Source: Pirellulaceae bacterium
GTDB taxonomy: Bacteria; Planctomycetota; Planctomycetia; Pirellulales; Pirellulaceae
NCBI GenBank assembly: GCA_026004775.1
Contig: BPJU01000022.1
Coordinates: 1 to 64,000, forward strand
Length of the DNA stretch: 64,000 bases
Direction of reading: 5' to 3'
This document shows positions 37,299 to 47,293 of the stretch, piece after piece. Position numbers and translations under genes: made by a program. Numbering within the stretch: position 1 is the stretch's first letter; every line of letters starts with the position of its first letter. The notes under the pieces were generated by a model, which did not search any database, had not been told where the DNA came from, and saw only the letters and a list, made by a program, of their open reading frames with translations.

Positions 37299-37581
37299 TA
37301 CTCCTCTCCGCATTTCTCAAAACACATTCCCCCGCACCGCCACAGCCCTCGGTCGTTCGGTGACAAGTGCTTCAAGCGGCGGCTCCACCGTGCAAATCGT
37401 CCCGTCCGACCTGGGCGGGCCCCTGCCGATTTTCACCTCTCTTGAGAACCACCATCAGGGGCGTTCCAGCGAATCTTCTCTATTCTGTGCCCGCAAAGCA
37501 CCAAAAGTTCACTGCGGTTCTTGAGAAACTTTATTTGGGGAGCTCTTGCTGCAGTGGCTAACGCGTTAGCCGGGCAATAAT

Positions 37582-37598
37582 ACGTAACCGTTCACGGT
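37582..37598. repeat. left copy of a 17-bp inverted repeat
   Basis: ACGTAACCGTTCACGGT here recurs exactly, in inverted orientation, at 38292-38308. Its core ACCGTTCACGGT is itself an imperfect palindrome, so it may be a REP-type hairpin. Confidence 0.75.
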
Positions 37599-37820
37599 AA
37601 CAGAATGAACGGATATGTATGAACCCGCCACCTGGCTACACGCACCACGAGGGAATCGGCCGTACGGTTTGACCCACCCAGGCCCCTTGGGCCTGGGCTG
37701 AACATAACGCGACTTATCAGGCCGCTGGCGGCGCGTCAATAACGACACGCTCGTCACCCTGCTTGCTGCTTGCGGAAAAAAACCTACCCAGTCCATCTGC
37801 CCAGACTTTCGGGGGTGGAT

Positions 37821-37938
37821 ATGGCAGGGCGAGGGGGCAGGACTTTGTCCACGCCCTCTCCCCCCGCCTGCGGGGAGAAATGGTAGGGCGAGGGGGCAGG
37901 ACTTTGTCCACGCCCTCTCCCCCCGCCTGCGGGGGGAG
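37821..37938. repeat. two tandem 59-bp GC-rich repeats plus a partial third
   Basis: Units at 37821-37879 and 37880-37938 differ at only a few positions, and a partial, more diverged copy follows to about 37960. Each unit contains CTCTCCCCCCGCCTGCGGGG, which folds as a hairpin; in the second unit the arms 37915-37925 and 37930-37940 pair perfectly around CCTG. Similar CTCTCCCCC...GGGGGAGAG elements are widespread dispersed repeats in bacterial intergenic DNA. Confidence 0.8.
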
Positions 37939-38291
37939 AGGTCAGGGTGAGGGGGGCAGAGTGATAGCTCACCCCGACCATCTCCCCCCCCTAATGGGGG
38001 GGATAAAGTAGGGTTCATACGTTACCTCTTCCACTTGCCGGCAGCAAGGGCGTTCGCTATTCGACTATTTATGCCACACGGTGCGGAACCAATTGGGCGA
38101 ACGCCCGGCGCCTTCTCTGCTGTAAATAGTCTTGGCACTCGGCAGAAAAACGATTGTAAAAATGGTCTATTATTCTGTGCCCTTTTATCGTTTTGCCATT
38201 AGCAGGGAAGTCGAACAACCAGAAAGGGCTCGCGCACATTGAGTCGATAGCCAAATACACCGGTCGGCCGGCCTCGGTTGCTGACTAACCA

Positions 38292-38308
38292 ACCGTGAAC
38301 GGTTACGT
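38292..38308. repeat. right copy of a 17-bp inverted repeat
   Basis: ACCGTGAACGGTTACGT is the exact reverse complement of 37582-37598, so the pair brackets about 690 bases, including the 59-bp tandem repeats. Confidence 0.75.
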
Positions 38309-38368
38309 CTACCTTCAGCCGGCACGTCTTTCGGGCGCTCCTGTCCGACGCCCAGTATCAACCAGCGA

Positions 38369-40420
38369 TCAATCCCCCTCAAGTTGCGGCCGTACCACCA
38401 CCAGCCAATCCTCTTCGGCATCAGACGGCGGATTGCCCAGCTCGACCCATGCGGGGCTATTGACTGCGGCGACGCTTCCCAGCAACAGTGGCCCACCCGC
38501 TCGAGGGTTGAACCATCGTACGCTCCACCGCCGCTTGCCCGCCCCCGTCAGGTCGAGCTTGGTTGTCCCGCCTCGAGGCAAGTAGATCAGATACAGTTCG
38601 CCGGGCGCCGCCAGGCAATACTTTTCATTAGTGTTCTTGGGATTTCCTACTAGCTCGTCGGCACACTGCATACGATGAAATGGTATTTTTTCCCGGCAAA
38701 AGAATTCGATGGCTATACGGCAGTACTGCCAACTTTTATCGCGGCTTCGAAAATCCTCACATAGCAGATCATTCTGTGGCAGTTGATAGCCAAAGTAGTA
38801 TTCCACGCCGGCGCCACCGGCCATGATATTTCCCCAGAGGCAGTATTTTCTAATATCATGCAGCGTATAACTTCGTTTTTCGTTGGGTGCGGGGGACGAA
38901 TCAGGCGGGTCGGTTTGGCTGGGATTTTCCCGAGCAACCCCATCGAACCCTTCGTAGCCCGGGTCCGGAGGCACGCCTAGGGATGCCGGATTTTGTTCGT
39001 CGTTGGCCACCACCCACGGCAGGCCGGCAGCCGCCGACTGCCGCACCCAGTGCAACGTACGCTGATGCACGGCACTCCAATGGTTTTGGAGCGAAACGCC
39101 CGTCAATGCCTGGCGATCTCCTAAAAGAGGCCGATAAACGCGATCCTGTTGGTTGGGAAACGTATGCAGCACGATGGGGTGATCGTACGGGTCTAATTCC
39201 CGGATGTACCGTGCCATATCCCGCTGTTCGCCGGTCGACTGGGTGTTCTCTTCGCCGATATTCCAGTTGAGCGCTAAAGCATGCGAGAATCGAGCTATCA
39301 GTTCGCGGCAATACAGTTTTCGCTCGGTGCCCAGGCGCCCGCCATCCAAAGCTGCCGGCACATTTCCCATTCGGCTTCCGTCACCCAGCCGATTGTCGTC
39401 CATCTCCTGCTCCTGCAATTTGAAATGCAAATGAAGCCCGCGCGCCGTGGCGTGGTCAAAGACAATCGCCCACTGATCCAGCTTCGAGCAGTCGTAGTGG
39501 AGCTTATCCGTTCGCGAAACAAACGGCCAGACGTTGTCACCGTCCCCACCGACGTTGTAGGTGAGGAACGAGATCGAATTCACCCCCTGAGCAGAAAGGT
39601 AGTTGATCGCTCCGATCAGGCCCTTTCCTCGGCCGTCTTTCCATTCCGGATCGCCGGGTTTCCAGTCCGAAACATGAGGTAAATAACGATGCAAGAACGG
39701 CTGCGGATCGGCCTCACCGGGTCGCGCCGCCCGCCTCCTGCCTGGCTCCGTTCCATCGAAATCTGCGTACACCAACAGTGTCTCCGGGGCGTCCGGGCCG
39801 GCCTTAAGAAAATAGTCACCGGTCCCGGCGAAACGCAGGTGATGCCGGCCTACGTACTGCAATCGCCCCCGAGCCCGAAGATCGGGTGTATTTTTGTCTG
39901 AAGGACTTACCTCGAAGAAGCCCGCTCTTTCCAAAAACGGCGCGAGCGTAGACCGAACATGGCGCTCGACAGCGACATTTTCCCCGCGCCACATCCGTAG
40001 CCGATAATTCCACTTTCCCGTCTGGTCCGGCACAAAGTGGACGCGCCAGGCCGAGCCGGCTGTCGCGGAACTGTGAGCAGCATTGCCATCAGCCGCAAAA
40101 TACCCTGGAACCTCATAACGAACTCCACTGCTTTCATGCTGGAATTCTGCTTCCAGGCACAAGTCCAGAAACGGATTCGGATTCGAATCTGTCTCCCGGG
40201 CATAAGGGCCTTCCACCGTGAAAGTGACCTTATGCCACAGCTTCAATTCTCCCGAGATCGCAACGTTACCCGATACGTCGCCTGTCGCACCCTCTTGGCC
40301 GCATAGTAAAGCTACTCCCGGGAAAAAATACACAACCCACATCGCAACTATTTTGCCGAATTCCACCCATTGCTTGCGGCGGCGTATCGCGCGCATGGTA
40401 TGCTTCACCCGTTTCACCAT
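38369..40420 (-). CDS. secreted DUF5060-containing glycoside hydrolase-like protein
   Basis: A 683-residue protein. A basic N-terminus and a hydrophobic stretch (VAMWVVYFFPGVALLCGQ) form a signal peptide. Residues about 55-150 match the DUF5060 beta-sandwich that precedes catalytic barrels in several polysaccharide-degrading proteins (LWHKVTFTVEGPY, HFVPDQTGKWNYRL). The centre is a TIM-barrel-like region with NYLSAQGVNSISFLTYNVGGDGDN, HLHFKLQEQE and a candidate acid/base Glu in LNWNIGEENTQ; a possible nucleophile region is VVANDEQNP. The C-terminus is a beta domain (LYLIYLPRGGTTKLDLTG). The substrate is unknown. AAAAGGGGAAAA lies before the ATG. It faces away from the epimerase gene and lies near sugar-metabolism genes. 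Confidence 0.8.
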   Translation of the reverse strand: MVKRVKHTMRAIRRRKQWVEFGKIVAMWVVYFFPGVALLCGQEGATGDVSGNVAISGELKLWHKVTFTVEGPYARETDSNPNPFLDLCLEAEFQHESSGVRYEVPGYFAADGNAAHSSATAGSAWRVHFVPDQTGKWNYRLRMWRGENVAVERHVRSTLAPFLERAGFFEVSPSDKNTPDLRARGRLQYVGRHHLRFAGTGDYFLKAGPDAPETLLVYADFDGTEPGRRRAARPGEADPQPFLHRYLPHVSDWKPGDPEWKDGRGKGLIGAINYLSAQGVNSISFLTYNVGGDGDNVWPFVSRTDKLHYDCSKLDQWAIVFDHATARGLHLHFKLQEQEMDDNRLGDGSRMGNVPAALDGGRLGTERKLYCRELIARFSHALALNWNIGEENTQSTGEQRDMARYIRELDPYDHPIVLHTFPNQQDRVYRPLLGDRQALTGVSLQNHWSAVHQRTLHWVRQSAAAGLPWVVANDEQNPASLGVPPDPGYEGFDGVARENPSQTDPPDSSPAPNEKRSYTLHDIRKYCLWGNIMAGGAGVEYYFGYQLPQNDLLCEDFRSRDKSWQYCRIAIEFFCREKIPFHRMQCADELVGNPKNTNEKYCLAAPGELYLIYLPRGGTTKLDLTGAGKRRWSVRWFNPRAGGPLLLGSVAAVNSPAWVELGNPPSDAEEDWLVVVRPQLEGD

Positions 40421-40619
40421 CTTTTTCCCCTTTTGCGACTCGTGGCACGCACCACTATGGCTTACCCCAAGGCCTTGCCATAATATTCGAAAAACCTGCC
40501 ACCGAAAAGATTGGGCACGGAGCTATTTCAGTGCCTTTTGAAAACCGGTTTTGTGACGCGTGGCGGAAAGTGTCCCAGCCGGACATCGGATAGACTCGCA
40601 ACTCGAGAGGGTGTTTGGT

Positions 40620-41393
40620 ATGGCCTTTCAACCTCAGGTAGTGGTCATAACGGGTGCCGCAGGCAGTATGGGCCGGAAGCTGGTGGCTCATTGGCAGCAC
40701 AAATACCAACTGCGATTACTGGATCGCTTGGCCGCTGAGGTGCCTGGGTTCCATCAGGCCGACTTGTCACACTGGGGACCGTGGGTGGAAGATTTCCGAG
40801 GAGCCGATCTGGTCGTGCATCTGGCCGCCATCGCCGAGGCTCATCGTGACTGGTACGAACTGTTGGGCCCGAACGTCGATGCGCTCATTCACGTATTCCA
40901 TGCCGCCGTTGAGTACGGGGTGCGGCGTGTTGTGTTTGCCAGTTCCAATCATGTGGTCGGCGGTTACCAGGACCAGCCAGATGTCGTACTTGCCGACTCC
41001 ATACCTCCGCGTCCGGGATTGCGCTACCGGTTGCAGGGGCAGTCCCGGAGAAGCGATGCCTATGCAGCAGCGAAGTTGTTCGGCGAACGACTGGGCTATT
41101 GTCTTGCGGAAAGCCATGGGATGCAGACGATTGCCATCCGTTTTGGATGGATGTGGCGGTATGGACCAAACGAACCGAAATATTTGCCGAAAGATTGCGA
41201 TGATTGGTTTCGGTTGATGTGGCTATCGGACCGCGACTACCTGCAATTGATGGATTGTTGCGCAACAGCCGACCTTTCTGAACCGTTTGTTGTTGTCAAC
41301 GGCGTATCGCGCAATCGGGGGATGCGTTGGGACCTGGAACCGGGGCGGCGTCTGGGCTACGAACCTGTAGATGATATTTTCGAATATTTATAG
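40620..41393 (+). CDS. NAD-dependent epimerase/dehydratase, uronate dehydrogenase-like
   Basis: A 257-residue extended short-chain dehydrogenase. It has the Rossmann motif VVVITGAAGSMGRKL, the LVVHLAAIAEAHRDW segment after strand 4, catalytic Ser in VVFASSNHVVGG, and the Y-x-x-x-K pair in SDAYAAAKLFGERL. The short length and the RFGWMWRYGP segment fit the uronate dehydrogenase-like group (oxidation of galacturonate or glucuronate to the aldarolactone) better than UDP-sugar epimerases; this is inference. ATG 40620 has GAGAGGG upstream; a longer frame to 40560 adds non-homologous residues. It is divergent from the DUF5060 gene and convergent with xylulokinase. Confidence 0.82.
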   Translation: MAFQPQVVVITGAAGSMGRKLVAHWQHKYQLRLLDRLAAEVPGFHQADLSHWGPWVEDFRGADLVVHLAAIAEAHRDWYELLGPNVDALIHVFHAAVEYGVRRVVFASSNHVVGGYQDQPDVVLADSIPPRPGLRYRLQGQSRRSDAYAAAKLFGERLGYCLAESHGMQTIAIRFGWMWRYGPNEPKYLPKDCDDWFRLMWLSDRDYLQLMDCCATADLSEPFVVVNGVSRNRGMRWDLEPGRRLGYEPVDDIFEYL

Positions 41394-41515
41394 GTTCCTA
41401 TCTGAGGAGCAGCTTCAGCCCCAGTGCTTTGAAAGTATCCTTTGAAAGGAGACGAGCCGGCTTTCGAACAGGCTGGAAGTTGCACGGTTCGGCTATTCGA
41501 TCCGCTGCATCTCGC

Positions 41516-43021
41516 CTATAGAGCATCGATAGAACGAAACAGCGGTTTTAACGCTCGATACAATTCTTGAAACACGGGGAAACCTTTGTCGTAGGTTGCA
41601 ATCGACGGGCGGTGCGGTTTGGTTTCGGAGACGACCCGAATCGTGGCGGCACAGGCTTCTTCGACGTTCTTGTAGTAGCCTGCGCCGACAGCGGCCAGCA
41701 GGGCTACCCCGTAGGCCGGGCCCTGTTCGGCATTGATCGTCACCACTTTTTGGCCGAACATCGAAGCCTGGATCTGCCGCCAGAGGGGATTACGAGCTCC
41801 TCCGCCCGAAGCGCGGATCTGCCGGACGGGGACACCCAGTGACCGGATGATTTCCAGACTATCGCGCAAGGCATAGGCAACCCCTTCCATGACGGCTCGT
41901 GCCAGATGGCCGCGGCCGTGTTTGAGTGTCAATCCCACAAAGCAGCCTCGTGCCAAAGGATCGGCGTGCGGGGTTCGTTCTCCAGCCAGGTAAGGCAGGA
42001 AGAACAGCCCTTCGCTACCGGCCGGCACTTGCTGGGCCTCGGCCGTCAGCACCTCGTACACCTTCTCGCCCAACTCCGCACACAGCCGTTCGACGAACCA
42101 CTGCAAAGCCCCGCCGGCCGTCAAGCTCACACCCATCATATGCCATTTGCCGTGTACGGCATGGCAGAAGGTATGGAGTCGTCCTTCCGGATCGATTTGC
42201 ACCTGGTCGCAATGCACGAAAACCACACCCGAGGTACCCAACGACGTGGAGAGAATCCCTTGGCGCACCACACCGGTGCCGATGCCGTTGGCCGCGCAGT
42301 CACCGGCTCCGCCTACTACCAGACAATCGGTCGTCAAGCCGAGCAGTTCGGCGGCTTGCGGCGTGAGCGTACCGGTCACCTCCTCAGATTCGACACACCG
42401 GGCCAGCAGCGATTCGTCGAGCTGGAGTTTTTCCAATAGCGGCTTTGACCAGCGCCGGCGGCGAACATCCAGAAGCAGCATGCCGCTGGCATCACTCACG
42501 TCTGTGGCACATTCACCGGTCAACCGCCGGCGTATCTCGTCCTTCGGCAGCAAGATTTTCGCCGTCCGCTCGAAGTTCTTCGGCTCATGGTTGCGCAGCC
42601 ACAAGATCTTGGGGGCCGTAAAACCGGTAAGTGCCGGGTTGGCGGTCATGCGGATCAGTTGTTTGCGGCCACCAGCCAACTCTTCCAACTCCCGGCACTC
42701 GGCCGCCGTACGCTGGTCGTTCCACAGTATGGCACGACGAATCACCCGCCCCCGCTTATCCAAAAACACCGAACCGTGCATCTGCCCGGACAGACCGATG
42801 GCCTTCACATCGGCAGGCCTCACCTGGGCAGCCGCCGTCGCCTTGCGAACCGTCTGGATCACCGCCTGCCACCAGTCCTCCGGATCCTGTTCGCTCCACA
42901 ACGGACGCGGGTGATACAACGGGTACCCCTGGTTGGCCTCGGCCAGAATCTCTCCCTGTTCGTTCACCACCAGCGTCTTTGTCCCAGAGGTACCGATGTC
43001 GATGCCCAAAAAGACCGCCAT
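41516..43021 (-). CDS. xylB: xylulokinase
   Basis: A 501-residue FGGY-family sugar kinase that phosphorylates D-xylulose to xylulose 5-phosphate for the pentose phosphate pathway. The N-terminal phosphate loop [16 protein letters not shown], the substrate motif [13 protein letters not shown], the NDQRTAAEC segment, the C-terminal phosphate motif [11 protein letters not shown], and the adenosine motif [17 protein letters not shown] are all in place, as in XylB. The length equals that of typical XylB. The ATG at 43021 has GAGGAA 7 bases upstream; the longer frame to 43102 adds a Lys/Glu-rich stretch not seen in the family. It is divergent from a broken sugar-binding lipoprotein gene. No xylA isomerase is in the window. 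Confidence 0.93.
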   Translation of the reverse strand: MAVFLGIDIGTSGTKTLVVNEQGEILAEANQGYPLYHPRPLWSEQDPEDWWQAVIQTVRKATAAAQVRPADVKAIGLSGQMHGSVFLDKRGRVIRRAILWNDQRTAAECRELEELAGGRKQLIRMTANPALTGFTAPKILWLRNHEPKNFERTAKILLPKDEIRRRLTGECATDVSDASGMLLLDVRRRRWSKPLLEKLQLDESLLARCVESEEVTGTLTPQAAELLGLTTDCLVVGGAGDCAANGIGTGVVRQGILSTSLGTSGVVFVHCDQVQIDPEGRLHTFCHAVHGKWHMMGVSLTAGGALQWFVERLCAELGEKVYEVLTAEAQQVPAGSEGLFFLPYLAGERTPHADPLARGCFVGLTLKHGRGHLARAVMEGVAYALRDSLEIIRSLGVPVRQIRASGGGARNPLWRQIQASMFGQKVVTINAEQGPAYGVALLAAVGAGYYKNVEEACAATIRVVSETKPHRPSIATYDKGFPVFQELYRALKPLFRSIDAL

Positions 43022-43351
43022 AACCAATTCCTCAAGAACAGGCTTCTCTTCGCCCCCGCGTTTCCCTCTGTTTTTGTGACGATTTTCTTCCCGCGTGTAC
43101 ACTTCCGCGGTGTATAAGCCGGCGGTTCGGTGATCGAATTCCGGATGGCCCGAGGAACCACGGCCGGCAAATTGGCCATTGTCCGAGTAGTGTAGAGGTG
43201 GCCGGCAGGTAGTTCAATGGACGGACAAGAACCCTGATGAAGAAAGCTCTATTACTCAACGGCACCTTGCCAGACCGCGTGCCACAATCGACACTACGAA
43301 ACAGAGCATCGGGTGTGCGCATATCGTGTCGTTTTCCAAGGGGGCGAACGA
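43022..43351. other. divergent intergenic region, no gene seen
   Basis: This stretch separates the starts of xylB and the sugar-binding lipoprotein gene and should hold both promoters; none is clear. GTAGTTCAATGG at 43210-43221 looks like a tRNA D-arm but has no matching acceptor stem or T loop. Confidence 0.4.
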
Positions 43352-44783
43352 GTGACCCTGGGGCGTGTAGCCTGTGCGAGTACGGCGGGGCAAGGAGTTT
43401 TCCAGGTGAGCGCCTTCGGCGCCTGTGTTTTGCTGATGGCCCTGGGGTGCCGACCTGCCCGTCAGCCATCCGCCGCGCCACAGCCTCAGCCGCCTCGGGC
43501 ACCGGTAAAGCTGTTGGTAATCGATGAGCCGGAAGTAGCCGGTCGCATCCAAGAACTCTGGCAGACCCGCGGTGAAGGCTCCCTGAACATCGCCATTGCG
43601 GATATGGCCCAGATTCAATCGAGCGACGAGGTCTGGAGCGGAGCCGATGTGGTGGTTTTCCCGCTGGAACTGCTGGGAGACTTTTTGTCGGAAGGTCGCA
43701 TTGTGCCGTTTGTGGAAGGAGTTCTTGACGAGCCCTCTTATCGCTGGCGGGAGGTAGCAGATGCCTTGCGCCGTCGGGTCGTGGTGTGGGATCGCACGGT
43801 GTATGCTGTCCCGATGGGAGCCGCGACGCCGCTCTTCTGGTATCGTGCCGACATTTGGGAACGCCAAGGGTGGCAGCCGCCCACAACATGGAGCGAACTG
43901 TCGGATCGACTGGAGAAGCTACGCCAGCAAGGTGACGGCAAGGCGGGTTGGACGGTCGAGCCATTGGCCGAGGGCTGGGCCGCCCGCACGCTGTTGGCTC
44001 GAGCCAGTGCCTACGCCCTGCATCCAAGCTACCTGGCGGTGTTGTTCCACCCGGACACGATGGACGCCCTTATCGACGGGCCTCCGTTCATCGAGGCATT
44101 GCAGGACCTGGTCCACGACACTGCTCCGGAGAGTTTGGAGTTAGGACCGGGCCAAGTGGTACTCTGGGCGCACGAACACGGCCAGGCGGTGGCCATCGGC
44201 TGGTGGCCCAAGGCGGCCGATGCCACACCGGATTGGCAGCAACTCTGGAACGTTCATACCCTACCGGCAGCCAACAAAGCGTACGATCGGCACAATGAGC
44301 GATGGGAGGAGCGACCCGAGGCGCGACAGCCGGCGACGTTCGCCGGGTATGCGGGGCTACTTGCCGCGGTGACACGGCAAGCACGGAATCAACGTGCCGC
44401 GGCCAACTTCTGTGGCCATTATTACCGGGCCGGACTGGGGGGCTTCTTTGGCCGCAGCCAGCCGGCGAACCGCTCCCTGGCGCCAAAGCCAGACCCAGCA
44501 ACTGGACGCCTGGTTCCCCGAAAGTGCCGACTTGGCGCTGCGGTCGCGCTACGTAACCGGAATGCTGGATATGTTCAACAGTACGCGGGTGCTTCTGTTT
44601 CCGCCGATCCGAGGTCAGCCCCAGTATTTAGCAGCGTTGGACGATGCCATCCGCAAGGCGGTCCGCAAGGACGCAACTCCGGAGGCGGCTTTGCGTGAAG
44701 CTGCCGCAGTTTGGAACTCCATCACTGACCGTATGGGCCGGCGCGAGCAGCAGCAGGCATACCGCAAGGCGCTGGGCTTCTGA
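43352..44783 (+). pseudogene. extracellular sugar-binding lipoprotein gene with a frameshift
   Basis: Two reading frames together encode one solute-binding protein of an ABC sugar importer. The first frame gives a lipoprotein signal (CVLLMALGC) and then LLVIDEPEVAGRIQELW, PMGAATPLFWYRADIWERQGWQPPTTWSEL and the usual two-lobe pattern. At RAAANF (near 44405-44410) the family pattern continues in the next frame as GPDWGASLAAASRRTAPWRQ ... YLAALDDAIRKAV and ends at 44783. The first frame stays open by chance to 44698 with a meaningless tail. One extra base is implied, either near T44411 or in the G6 run at 44437-44442. GTG 43352 (AAGGGGG upstream) or GTG 43406 (AAGGAG upstream) could start it. 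No permease or ATPase gene is adjacent. Confidence 0.75.
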
Positions 44784-44852
44784 CGGGTTCTAGCCGACGG
44801 CATACGAGGCGGGTACGATCAACGGCGTTTTCCTCGAACCAGTTACGCAGAA

Positions 44853-44880
44853 CCGGATGGCCCGGATGGCCCGGATGGGC
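44853..44880. repeat. three 9-bp direct repeats forming a GC-rich hairpin
   Basis: CCGGATGGC occurs twice exactly, followed by CCGGATGGGC. GGCCCGGATGGGCC can fold with GGCCC pairing GGGCC around GGAT. It lies after the lipoprotein gene and 66 bases before the thrS start. It lacks a T tract, so terminator function is doubtful. Confidence 0.55.
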
Positions 44881-44945
44881 CGGGATGCCGGGTACTCTAT
44901 AGAGGCTTGGCACGAAGGTGGATTGTTGGCCAGGAGCGACGAGCA

Positions 44946-47129
44946 ATGGAAGTCCGACTGCCAGACGGATCGGTGATAGAGGTGCCCGATGATGCGACGG
45001 CTTGGGACGTTGCCGAACGTCTCGGAGGGCGGTGGAAGGCCACAGTAGTGGCAGCGGAGGTCGCCGGCTCGGTGGTCGATGCGACTCGGCCGCTTGCCGA
45101 GTGTACGCCGCTTCGTCCGGTGCCGCTTCGTTTGTTGACCGAACGAGACCCGGAGAGTTTAGCGGTGCTGCGCCATTCGTGTGCCCACGTCATGGCACGC
45201 GCCGTGATGCGGCTCTTCCCGGATGTGTCGCTGGCGTTCGGTCCCACCACGGGCCAAGGGTTCTACTACGATTTCGATCTGCCCCAAAAGATCCGCGAGG
45301 AGGATTTTCCTCGGATCGAAGAAGAAATGGCTCGGATCATCGCTGCCGACGAGCCTTTTGAACGGCTGACGTTGCCGCGCGACGAGGCCATTGCCTTGTG
45401 CGAACAACTCCGCCAGCCCCTGAAGGTGGAACATATCCGGACCGGGTTGGCCGACCATGCGGAACTTGGTTTTTATCGCCAGGGGGAGTTCATCGATCTT
45501 TGCCGTGGGCCGCACATACCGAGTGCCGGCCGCATCAAAGCTTTCAAGCTGCTCTCGGTGGCCGGTGCCTATTGGAAGGGCGACGCCCGGAACCGGCAGT
45601 TGCAACGATTGTACGGTACTGCCTGGTTTCAGCGCAAGGATTTGGAAGCCTATCTCAAACAGCTTGAAGAAGCGCAGCGCCGCGACCATCGCGTACTGGG
45701 ACGGCAATTGGGGCTGTTTCATATCGAGCCGGATCGAGTCGGCCAGGGGCTCTGTCTGTGGTTGCCCAAAGGGGCGACCGTGCGGATGGTGCTTGAGGAA
45801 TTCTTGCGCAAAGAGATGCTGCGGCGCGGTTACCAGCCGGTCTACACGCCGCACGTGGCACGGGTGGAGATTTATCAGACGAGCGGCCACTTTCCTTATT
45901 ATCGGGACGCGCAATTTGCGCCCATCTTTCAAGCCGAAGCCGGGCAGTTGGTCGACAGTTGGATCCAGCGTCTGGAGCAGCAGGCGCTCGATCCGGATAA
46001 CGAACGGCGCCTGCTGGAAGCGGCTCGCCTGCTGGGCGCCTCGCTGGACACGTATGACGTGCACGCTCCGGTAGCCGAAAAGCTCAAGCAACTCCGCGAT
46101 TGGGAGCGGCGGCAGGAACGCTATCTTCTGAAACCGATGAACTGCCCGCACCACATCGAGATCTACCGGTCAGCACCGCGGAGTTATCGCGACCTGCCGT
46201 TGCGGCTTTTTGAATTCGGCACCGTCTACCGCCATGAGCAGTCGGGTGAACTGAACGGGATGCTTCGGGTGCGAGGGTTGACGCAGGATGATGCGCATAT
46301 CTTCTGTACGGCCGAGCAGGTGGAGGAAGAATTCCGTGCCACCTTGGACCTGACACGTTTCGTGTTGGGAAGTGTCGGTCTGCACGATTATCGGGTGCAA
46401 TTGTCCCTGCGTGACCCGACGAGCGACAAGTATGTCGGTAGTCCTGAGAATTGGCAGCGAGCCGAAGCGGCTCTCCGCAAGGTGCTGGAAGATTCGGGGC
46501 TTGCCTTCGTCGAGCGCCGGGGTGAGGCGGCGTTCTACGGTCCCAAAGCCGATTTCATGGTGCGCGACTGCATCGGCCGGCAATGGCAATTGGGTACCGT
46601 GCAGTTGGACTACAATCTTCCAGAAAGGTTCCAGCTCGAATACATCGGACCGGACAATCGCCCGCATCGACCGGTGATGATCCATCGAGCGCCGTTCGGG
46701 TCGCTGGAGCGCTTCGTGGGCATGCTGATCGAACATTTTGCCGGAGCCTTCCCGTTGTGGTTGGCGCCGGAGCAGGTGCGGGTGTTGCCGTTGAGCGAAA
46801 AGTCCAATGACTATGCGCTTCAGGTTCGCGAACGCTTGCGAGACGCTGGTTTCCGAGTGGGGATCGACCTGAGAAACGCCAAGGTCCAAGCCAAAATCCG
46901 CGATGCGCAACTGGAGTTGATTCCGTACATGTTTGTAGTGGGCCCGCGCGAAGCGGAAGTTGGGGCCGTGGCGGTTCGCGACCGCCTGGAAGGTGACCTG
47001 GGGGCCGTTCCGCTGGGTGAAGCGATCGAGCGGCTCCGCCGGGAGGTCGACGAACGACGCGTCCGCCAGACCATACAGCCGATCGCCTCCCAGTGGGAGG
47101 ATGGCCAGGCACCCGCCCACGAGTATTAA
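44946..47129 (+). CDS. thrS: threonyl-tRNA synthetase
   Basis: A 727-residue class II synthetase that charges tRNA-Thr. Order: TGS domain (residues 1-60, [16 protein letters not shown]), the editing domain with [13 protein letters not shown] and the C-terminal half of its zinc-like site (LCRGPHIP), the catalytic core with LKPMNCPHH near residue 395 and motif 2 ([30 protein letters not shown]), motif 3 ([21 protein letters not shown]), and the anticodon-binding domain. Compared with standard enzymes, about 55-60 extra residues separate TSGHFPYY (about 310) from KPMNC, containing a helical [14 protein letters not shown]. The start ATG at 44946 begins the TGS domain. It stands alone on the plus strand. 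Confidence 0.96.
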   Translation: MEVRLPDGSVIEVPDDATAWDVAERLGGRWKATVVAAEVAGSVVDATRPLAECTPLRPVPLRLLTERDPESLAVLRHSCAHVMARAVMRLFPDVSLAFGPTTGQGFYYDFDLPQKIREEDFPRIEEEMARIIAADEPFERLTLPRDEAIALCEQLRQPLKVEHIRTGLADHAELGFYRQGEFIDLCRGPHIPSAGRIKAFKLLSVAGAYWKGDARNRQLQRLYGTAWFQRKDLEAYLKQLEEAQRRDHRVLGRQLGLFHIEPDRVGQGLCLWLPKGATVRMVLEEFLRKEMLRRGYQPVYTPHVARVEIYQTSGHFPYYRDAQFAPIFQAEAGQLVDSWIQRLEQQALDPDNERRLLEAARLLGASLDTYDVHAPVAEKLKQLRDWERRQERYLLKPMNCPHHIEIYRSAPRSYRDLPLRLFEFGTVYRHEQSGELNGMLRVRGLTQDDAHIFCTAEQVEEEFRATLDLTRFVLGSVGLHDYRVQLSLRDPTSDKYVGSPENWQRAEAALRKVLEDSGLAFVERRGEAAFYGPKADFMVRDCIGRQWQLGTVQLDYNLPERFQLEYIGPDNRPHRPVMIHRAPFGSLERFVGMLIEHFAGAFPLWLAPEQVRVLPLSEKSNDYALQVRERLRDAGFRVGIDLRNAKVQAKIRDAQLELIPYMFVVGPREAEVGAVAVRDRLEGDLGAVPLGEAIERLRREVDERRVRQTIQPIASQWEDGQAPAHEY

Positions 47130-47293
47130 TGGTCGCGCTTTACGCCACCAGGGGGCTGCACGGATGGGAACCTGGGGCCTCGGCAACCAGCCCTGCCTCG
47201 GTACGGTGCTTTACGCCATGAAGCTGTGCAGTTAGCATAAGACGCTATGGCTCTGGCACAGAGCTGCGTACTCGGTAAACTGCGGCGGATACC

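Larger units (their letters stand above)
37299..38368. other. 1.07-kb repeat-rich region without a gene
   Basis: Between the DUF1559 gene and the DUF5060 gene, the only open frames of note run through GC-rich tandem repeats and have low-complexity translations. The region holds a 17-bp inverted repeat pair and a 59-bp tandem repeat, listed separately. Confidence 0.55.

Noticed and set aside
37821-37960. possible CRISPR array
   Set aside because: The 59-bp units are directly adjacent with no unique spacers, there are only two full copies, and no cas gene is present.
37566-38018. 150-residue minus-strand frame through the GC-rich repeats
   Set aside because: Its translation (Pro/Gly/Arg-rich, with repeated RRRGERAWTK) is produced by the 59-bp tandem repeat. 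It has no ribosome binding site.
43201-43260. tRNA-like sequence (GTAGTTCAATGG)
   Set aside because: No acceptor-stem pairing and no TTCRA T-loop can be found at the right distance; at best it is a decayed fragment.
44378-44445. programmed +1 frameshift in the sugar-binding protein gene
   Set aside because: No slippery sequence or in-frame stop of the RF2 type lies at the junction; a sequencing indel or mutation is simpler.
46170-47186. 338-residue minus-strand frame opposite thrS
   Set aside because: thrS is unmistakable on the plus strand; the opposite frame is a shadow.
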